From Haloterrigena salifodinae (GTDB taxonomy: Archaea; Halobacteriota; Halobacteria; Halobacteriales; Natrialbaceae), in contig NZ_RQWN01000001.1 in assembly GCF_003977755.1 (NCBI RefSeq), positions 822,995-886,994 on the forward strand: 64,000 nucleotides of DNA. The letters are read 5' to 3'. Positions 59,722-64,000 of the stretch are shown here, piece after piece. The notes below the pieces were generated by a model. It worked only from the letters and a program-made list of their open reading frames with translations, was not told the origin of the DNA and did no database searches. Positions within the stretch are counted from its first letter, which is position 1; each line of letters starts with the position of its first letter. The translations under genes and the position numbers were made by a program.

Positions 59722-61536
59722 TCATAGTTGATCCTCCGTCAGTGCGAACTGTCCGTTGTCGCCGCCGCTCGGAACCATCGGGAAGACGTTCGCCTCGGGA
59801 TCGATGTGGACGTCGATCACCGAGGGCCCGTCATAGGAAAGCGCCTCCTCGATGGTGTCGGCGACCTCGTCGTAGTCGTCGATGCGGAAGCCGGCCGCGC
59901 CGAAGGCCTCGGCGAGCTTATCGAACTCGGGCATCCAGTGGTAGTCCGACGCGGAGTGGCGCCCCTCGAAGAAGGCGTCCTGCCACTGTCGGACCATCCC
60001 GATGTACTCGTTGTTGAGCACGGCGACCGTGATGTCCAGATTCTCGCGGACCGCAACAGAGAGACCCTGCAGCGTCATCAGGAACGAGCCGTCGCCGTCG
60101 AAACAGACGACATCCTGATCGTCGTCGGCCGCAATCCGGGCGCCGATCGCCGCCGGCAGCCCGTATCCCATCGTCCCGAGCCCGTGACTCGAGACCCACG
60201 TGCGGGGTTCGGTGTAGGTCCAGTACTGGCAGGCCCACATCTGGTGTTGGCCGACGCCGGTCGTCACGATGGTGTCGTCGTCGGTCGCCTCGTCTAAGGC
60301 TTCGACGACGAACTCCGGCTGGAGCGGCTCGTCCTCGGGTGCGTCGTAGGCCATCGAGTAGTCGGACTTCCACTGCTGGCACTGCGCACGCCACTTCGTG
60401 GCCTCGGGCGACTCGTCGACGGCCTCGACCAACTGTTCGACGACGGTTGCGGCGTCGCCGATCAGCGGGTAGTCCGCGTGGATGTTCTTCGAGATCTCCG
60501 CGGGGTCGATGTCGACGTGGATGAGCTCCGCATCGGGCGCGAAGGTCTCGATACCGCCGGTCAGGCGGTCGTCGAACCGCGTCCCGATCCCGATCAGCGT
60601 GTCGCAGTGGGTAATCGCCATGTTGGCGTAGCCGGTACCGTGCATCCCCGCCATCTCCAGCGAGAGCTCGTGATCTTCAGGGAACGCGCCGATGCCGGGC
60701 ATCGTGGTGATGACCGGAATCTCGTGTTCGATGGCGAACTTGCGGCAGGCCTCGCTGGCCTCACCCTTGATGACGCCGCCGCCCAGCAACATGGCGGGCC
60801 TGTTCGAGTTCTCGATGCGCTCGGCTGCGGCCGCGACGATCTCCTCGTCGGCCCGCTCTTGGACCTCGTAGGTCTCGGGCACCGACGGCGCGTCGGGCTC
60901 CCGGTCGGTCTCGCCGTTGGTCACGTCCTTCGGCAGGTCGACCAGCGTCGGGCCCGGTCGGCCCTCGCCGGCGAGGGCGAACGCCTCGCTGACGTCGCTA
61001 CCGACGGTGTCCGAGTCGCTCGAGAAGGCGTTATCCTTCGTGACCGGCGTCGTGACGCCCGTCGTGTCGGTCTCCTGGAAGGCGTCGTTGCCGACGAGAT
61101 CCGTCGGCACCTGGCCCGTCAGGGCCACCATCGGATCCGAGTCCATGTCGGCGTCGGCCAGCCCCGTGACGAGGTTGGTCGCGCCCGGACCGGAGGTCGC
61201 CAGGCAGATGCCCGGCTTCCCCGAGACGATGCCGTAGGCGTCGGCCGCGTGGGCCGCGCCCTGCTCGTGGGCCATCGTCACGTGGTAGATCTCCGAGTCG
61301 TAGAGGGCGTCGTAGACGGGCATGATCGCCCCGCCCTGCACGCCGAAGGCGTGCTCGACGCCCGCGTTTTCTAGCGCGCGGACGACCGCTTCGGCACCGC
61401 TGGTGACGGGCGCCGGCGTCGTCTCCGACTCGGCGTCGACCTCCTGGGCCGCGTCCGGGGCCGCGCTGTCGGTGATCTGGTCGTCGTCCTGTGCCTCCTC
61501 GTCTGCCTGTGTGACCTTTGCTGCGCGTTCGCTCAT
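59722..61536 (-). CDS. ilvB: acetolactate synthase large subunit
   Basis: 604 residues, thiamine-diphosphate enzyme: AFGVQGGAIMPVYDALYDSE with catalytic Glu in MAHEQGAAHAADAYGIVSGK, GPGATNLVTGLADADMDSDP, and ThDP/Mg motif VCFDGDGSFLMTLQGLSVAV, VLNNEYIGMVRQWQDAFFEG. It condenses two pyruvates, or pyruvate and 2-oxobutyrate. A 45-residue acidic N-terminal extension precedes the conserved part. A good Shine-Dalgarno GGGAGGT lies 6 bases before ATG 61536, and a 20-codon ORF ends in an ATGA overlap with it. Confidence 0.95.
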   Translation of the reverse strand: MSERAAKVTQADEEAQDDDQITDSAAPDAAQEVDAESETTPAPVTSGAEAVVRALENAGVEHAFGVQGGAIMPVYDALYDSEIYHVTMAHEQGAAHAADAYGIVSGKPGICLATSGPGATNLVTGLADADMDSDPMVALTGQVPTDLVGNDAFQETDTTGVTTPVTKDNAFSSDSDTVGSDVSEAFALAGEGRPGPTLVDLPKDVTNGETDREPDAPSVPETYEVQERADEEIVAAAAERIENSNRPAMLLGGGVIKGEASEACRKFAIEHEIPVITTMPGIGAFPEDHELSLEMAGMHGTGYANMAITHCDTLIGIGTRFDDRLTGGIETFAPDAELIHVDIDPAEISKNIHADYPLIGDAATVVEQLVEAVDESPEATKWRAQCQQWKSDYSMAYDAPEDEPLQPEFVVEALDEATDDDTIVTTGVGQHQMWACQYWTYTEPRTWVSSHGLGTMGYGLPAAIGARIAADDDQDVVCFDGDGSFLMTLQGLSVAVRENLDITVAVLNNEYIGMVRQWQDAFFEGRHSASDYHWMPEFDKLAEAFGAAGFRIDDYDEVADTIEEALSYDGPSVIDVHIDPEANVFPMVPSGGDNGQFALTEDQL

Positions 61537-61595
61537 CGATTACCTCCCGCCGCGTGGCGGCTGTCGATCGCTGTGGATGTCGGGTATGCTGTCAT
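61533..61595 (-). CDS. possible 20-codon leader ORF coupled to ilvB
   Basis: MTAYPTSTAIDSRHAAGGNR, stop TGA overlapping the ilvB ATG (ATGA). The last codons of this ORF contain the ilvB Shine-Dalgarno, so ribosomes finishing it would restart at ilvB. Only one Ile and no Leu or Val, so not a classic branched-chain attenuator peptide. May be chance. Confidence 0.3.
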   Translation of the reverse strand: MTAYPTSTAIDSRHAAGGNR

Positions 61596-61883
61596 CTGCT
61601 GGATTTGCTGTCGCTGTGAGAACGGTGCGACGAATTCGGGTCCGAAGCTACGAGGTACTAGATACGGGGCGTAGGCGCCCCTACAATACGAATCGGAGCG
61701 AGCGCGCTGGTGTCGACTGGGCTGCGAGCCGACAGTGAAGCGCGGACCGTCATTATCGTTCTCGTAGGACCCTCGAGTGACATAACCCTTGCGAGTTTTC
61801 AAGCCGCTGCAAGTATTGCTGGTCGGTCCGCTCGAGCGCGACAGCAGGGGCTCGCGAACGGTGGCAAACGGGGAGGACATCCC
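61596..61883. other. leader/intergenic region between leuA and ilvB
   Basis: About 290 bases. It holds the stem GGGGCG-TAGG-CGCCCC at 61666-61681 and an AT-leaning stretch near 61780-61815 that may include the ilvB promoter (minus GGGTTATGTC). I find no gene. The distance suits a long untranslated leader or an independent promoter for ilvB. Confidence 0.45.
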
Positions 61884-63120
61884 TTAGACGCGCACCTCCT
61901 CCTCCTCTTCGGACTGGCGTTCGATGCCAGCCTCTTCGGCGAAGCGCTCCAAGTCGTCGACGGTGACCCGACGCTTCTCGGCCCCGAAGTCCTTGACGCG
62001 GCGGGTGACCGCCCTGACCTGATCGTCGGTAGGCTCGAAGCCCAGTTCGGCCAGGCGCTCCCGTACCGAGTGGGTACCGGTGTGCTTGCCCAGGATCAGG
62101 CGGCGTTCGGCGCCGACCATCTCCGGGGTCATGACGCCGGGCTCGAAGGTGTCGGAGTTCTCGATGACGCCGGCGGCGTGGATGCCGCTCTCGTGGGAGA
62201 AAGCGTTGTCGCCGACGACGGGCTTGTTGCCCGGCGTCGCCATCCCGCTTTTCTCCTCGACGACGTTCGAGAGCTCGGCGATGCGCGTCGTGTCGATCCC
62301 CGTATCGGTCTGATACAGGGACTCGACGGCCATTACGAACTCCTCGTAGGCGGCGTTGCCCGCGCGCTCGCCGATGGAGTTGACTGAGACCTGCGCCTGA
62401 TCGGCTCCCGCTTCGATGCCGGCCAGGGCATTGGCGGTGGCCAGCCCGAAGTCGTCGTGGGTGTGGACGTCGATCTGCGCGTCGGTGTGGGCACAGACCT
62501 TCTCGATCATGGCCCGGAACCGCGTCGGTGTAGCGACGCCGCAGGTGTCCGGAATGTTGATCCAGTCGACGCCGGCCTCGCTGACGGCCTCGATGATCTC
62601 GAGCAGGAACTGCTCGTCAGTTCGTGTCGCGTCCATCGGCGAGAACATGCAGGTGGTTCCCGTCTCAGTGACGCGCTCGACCGATTCGACTGCGCGTTCG
62701 ACGACTTCGTCTCGCGTCGCGTGCATCGAGTCCTCGATCTGGACGTCGCTGGTGCTGACGAACGTGTGCACCATCTCGACACCCGAATCGAGTGCGGCCT
62801 CGATGTCCGCATCGACGACACGGGCTAGCCCGCAGGTCGTCGTTTGCGTCGACGACGCGATATCGCGAACGGCTTCGAATTCCGCGTCCGAGTTGACCGG
62901 GAAGCCCGCCTCGATGACGTGGGTTCCCATGTCGTCCAGGATGGACGCGATCTGCCGTTTGTCGTCGTAGGAGAACGAAGTTCCGGGCGACTGCTCGCCG
63001 TCCCGGAGGGTCGTATCGAAGACACGTGCTGACTCTATTTCGTCAGTGGAATCTAACGTGCCCTGGAAGAACTCGACCCCCCTGACTGGTGTCAGAGGAC
63101 GAATCGTCTTGTGAAGACAT
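61884..63120 (-). CDS. leuA: 2-isopropylmalate synthase/homocitrate synthase-family LeuA, 5' end out of frame
   Basis: About 412 residues. ARVFDTTLRDGEQSPGTSFS, HVIEAGFPVNSDAEFEAV, DVHTHDDFGLATANALAGIE and SVNSIGERAGNAAYEEFVMA are clear DRE-TIM metallolyase signatures; the C-terminal LeuA regulatory domain is lacking, so the short type. It condenses acetyl-CoA with 2-oxoisovalerate (or pyruvate, for citramalate). ATG 63120 is 30 bases behind a TATA box and reads MSSQDDSSSDTSQG, but a run of six G (63077-63082) shifts it out of frame with VEFFQGTLDST. With five G the two join. Without a shift the enzyme has no ATG or GTG between promoter and core. See findings. Confidence 0.85.
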
Positions 63121-63600
63121 TGTATCTGAATTCGACGGGCGACGAGGTATATAAAGATACCGCTGTCTCGACTCCCGAATGTCAAGTCATCACAACACAC
63201 ATTATCCGATGGAGGTCGAAAACCGCAAGACACCAACGTCCTTTCCCATCCTATTACCTCCTATTATCATACTTCGATCGAGAGCGAACGAGACCGTGAT
63301 CGTCTCGAATTGACCCCGATCGCGAGCCGACGACGACCGAGACTCGCTGGCGCGCGCTCACCGGTTGACAGTTGGGTAGAATTCGCCCCCCTGATTCGGA
63401 CCGAGACGAACATTTCGATTATATCGGCCCATTAGCGCCCATTCGTCGATATATCTCCAAGCGCCCCCCTCAGCGCGGCGTCGTGCGGGCGGACGTAGCC
63501 GCGCCGCTGCGGATCGGCGACGAACGGCCGGGTGTTCATAAACGCGTCATGCAGGCGCGCGGTGCAGGGTTTTACCGCTCGCTGTGGTAGGTCGGCCGGC
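63121..63600. other. intergenic region between leuA and the ferritin-like gene
   Basis: 480 bases between divergent genes. Left end: TATA box of leuA (63148-63156, minus CTTTATATA). Right end: TTTTACC at 63570-63576, about 28 bases before the ferritin-like ATG. Between them a pyrimidine-rich AT-leaning stretch (63235-63290) and no supported gene. Confidence 0.5.
63148..63156 (-). promoter_or_regulatory. TATA box of leuA
   Basis: Minus strand CTTTATATA, centred about 32 bases before ATG 63120. It predicts a very short leader and excludes any start upstream of about 63126, which matters for the frame problem at the leuA 5' end. Confidence 0.65.
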
Positions 63601-64000
63601 ATGACGAACGACGAGATCAAGGATCTCCTGACGGAGGCCTACGTCGACGAACTCGAGACCGTGATGAACTACCTCACGAACGCGATTGTGCTCGACGGCA
63701 TCCACGCCGAGGAGGTCAAGGAGAGCTTAGAAGAGGACATCCAGGAGGAACTCGACCACGCGCGGATGCTCGGCGAGCGCCTGAAGCAACTCGACGAATC
63801 CCCGCCGGGTTCGGAGGGGTTCGAGGCCAACCAGCACAGCCTCCAGCCGCCCGAGGACACGACGGACGTCCAGTCGGTCATCGAGGGCGTCCTCGAGGCC
63901 GAAAACGACGCGATCGAGACCTACCGTTCGCTCCACGAGGCTGCCTCCGAGGCCAGCGACCCCGTTACGGAGGACGTCGCGGTGACGATCCTGGCCGACG
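63601..64000 (+). CDS. ferritin-like di-iron protein, N-terminal part
   Basis: 133 codons to the window edge. MTNDEIKDLLTEAYVDELET, HAEEVKESLEEDIQEELDHA and LEAENDAIETYRSLHEAASE supply Glu and E-x2-H pairs of a four-helix ferritin-like di-iron bundle. Such proteins store iron or remove peroxide with iron. Gene continues beyond 64000, so class (Dps, bacterioferritin or rubrerythrin-like) cannot be settled. Start ATG 63601 fits the TATA-like TTTTACC at 63570. Confidence 0.85.
   Translation, partial: MTNDEIKDLLTEAYVDELETVMNYLTNAIVLDGIHAEEVKESLEEDIQEELDHARMLGERLKQLDESPPGSEGFEANQHSLQPPEDTTDVQSVIEGVLEAENDAIETYRSLHEAASEASDPVTEDVAVTILAD

Overview
This 64 kb window is GC-rich chromosomal DNA of a halophilic archaeon (class Halobacteria, probably order Natrialbales). 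The signs are strongly acidic proteins, archaeal TATA boxes 22-32 bases before start codons with little or no leader, haloarchaea-only families (HalOD1, Bat-type HTH, DUF3006, halophilic Tat lipoproteins) and a fructose-PTS/glpR/leu/ilv gene order like that known from Haloferax. The organism assignment is inferred from gene content, not from a database search.

Layout. 1-2.7 kb: end of an Mrp Na+/H+ antiporter operon (D-E-F-G) and a SHOCT membrane protein. 2.7-3.3 kb: gene-free DNA packed with small triloop hairpins. 3.3-9 kb: a RecJ-like DHH protein with degenerate catalytic motifs, a thiolase-like/quinone-oxidoreductase pair, and a metallo-hydrolase. 9.2-12.7 kb: cytochrome bd oxidase (cydAB), a histidine-kinase relic fused to a partial copy of the neighbouring OsmC gene, and OsmC. 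12.9-16.6 kb: ComEC-like lipoprotein hydrolase with DUF3006, gamma carbonic anhydrase and small haloarchaeal proteins. 16.7-20.7 kb: a 1333-residue exported protein with about 15 Q-x-Q repeats of roughly 23 residues. 21.2-23.3 kb: ECF biotin transporter bioYMN behind a BirA-type operator. 23.4-33.7 kb: disulfide reductase, DsrE, cupredoxin fusion, Tat-lipoprotein carotenoid oxygenase with a Bat-like regulator, GH15 glucoamylase, SDR, HTH and ABM proteins. 33.8-38 kb: a decaying zone with two pseudogenes, a structured intergenic segment, a phaB operon and a HalOD1/zinc-finger pair. 37.9-42.2 kb: NikR-like regulator facing a NicO-like metal transporter, tRNA-Thr(CGU), trm5, a Rieske protein and dphB. 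44.4-50.3 kb: complete fructose PTS (ptfB-ptsI-ptsH-ptfA-ptfC), pfkB and glpR. 50.5-63.1 kb: branched-chain amino-acid genes leuA-ilvB-ilvN-ilvC-hyp-leuC-leuD and leuB, with leuB cut off from leuD by about 4 kb of accessory, partly AT-rich and decayed DNA. 63.6 kb: start of a ferritin-like gene.

How it fits together. The PTS and PfkB take fructose to fructose 1,6-bisphosphate under GlpR, and the pyruvate from sugar breakdown feeds the ilv/leu pathway beside it. The phaB operon and the thiolase-like gene point to acyl-CoA or polyhydroxyalkanoate chemistry. Cytochrome bd, the bis-thiol-type reductase, OsmC and the ferritin-like protein suit oxygen or redox stress.

The observations most worth a second look are the Q-x-Q repeat protein, the out-of-frame 5' end of leuA at a run of six G, the recurring HalOD1/small zinc-finger gene pair, the BirA operator at bioY, the OsmC/histidine-kinase chimera, and one family of triloop palindromes that occurs between genes and inside trm5.
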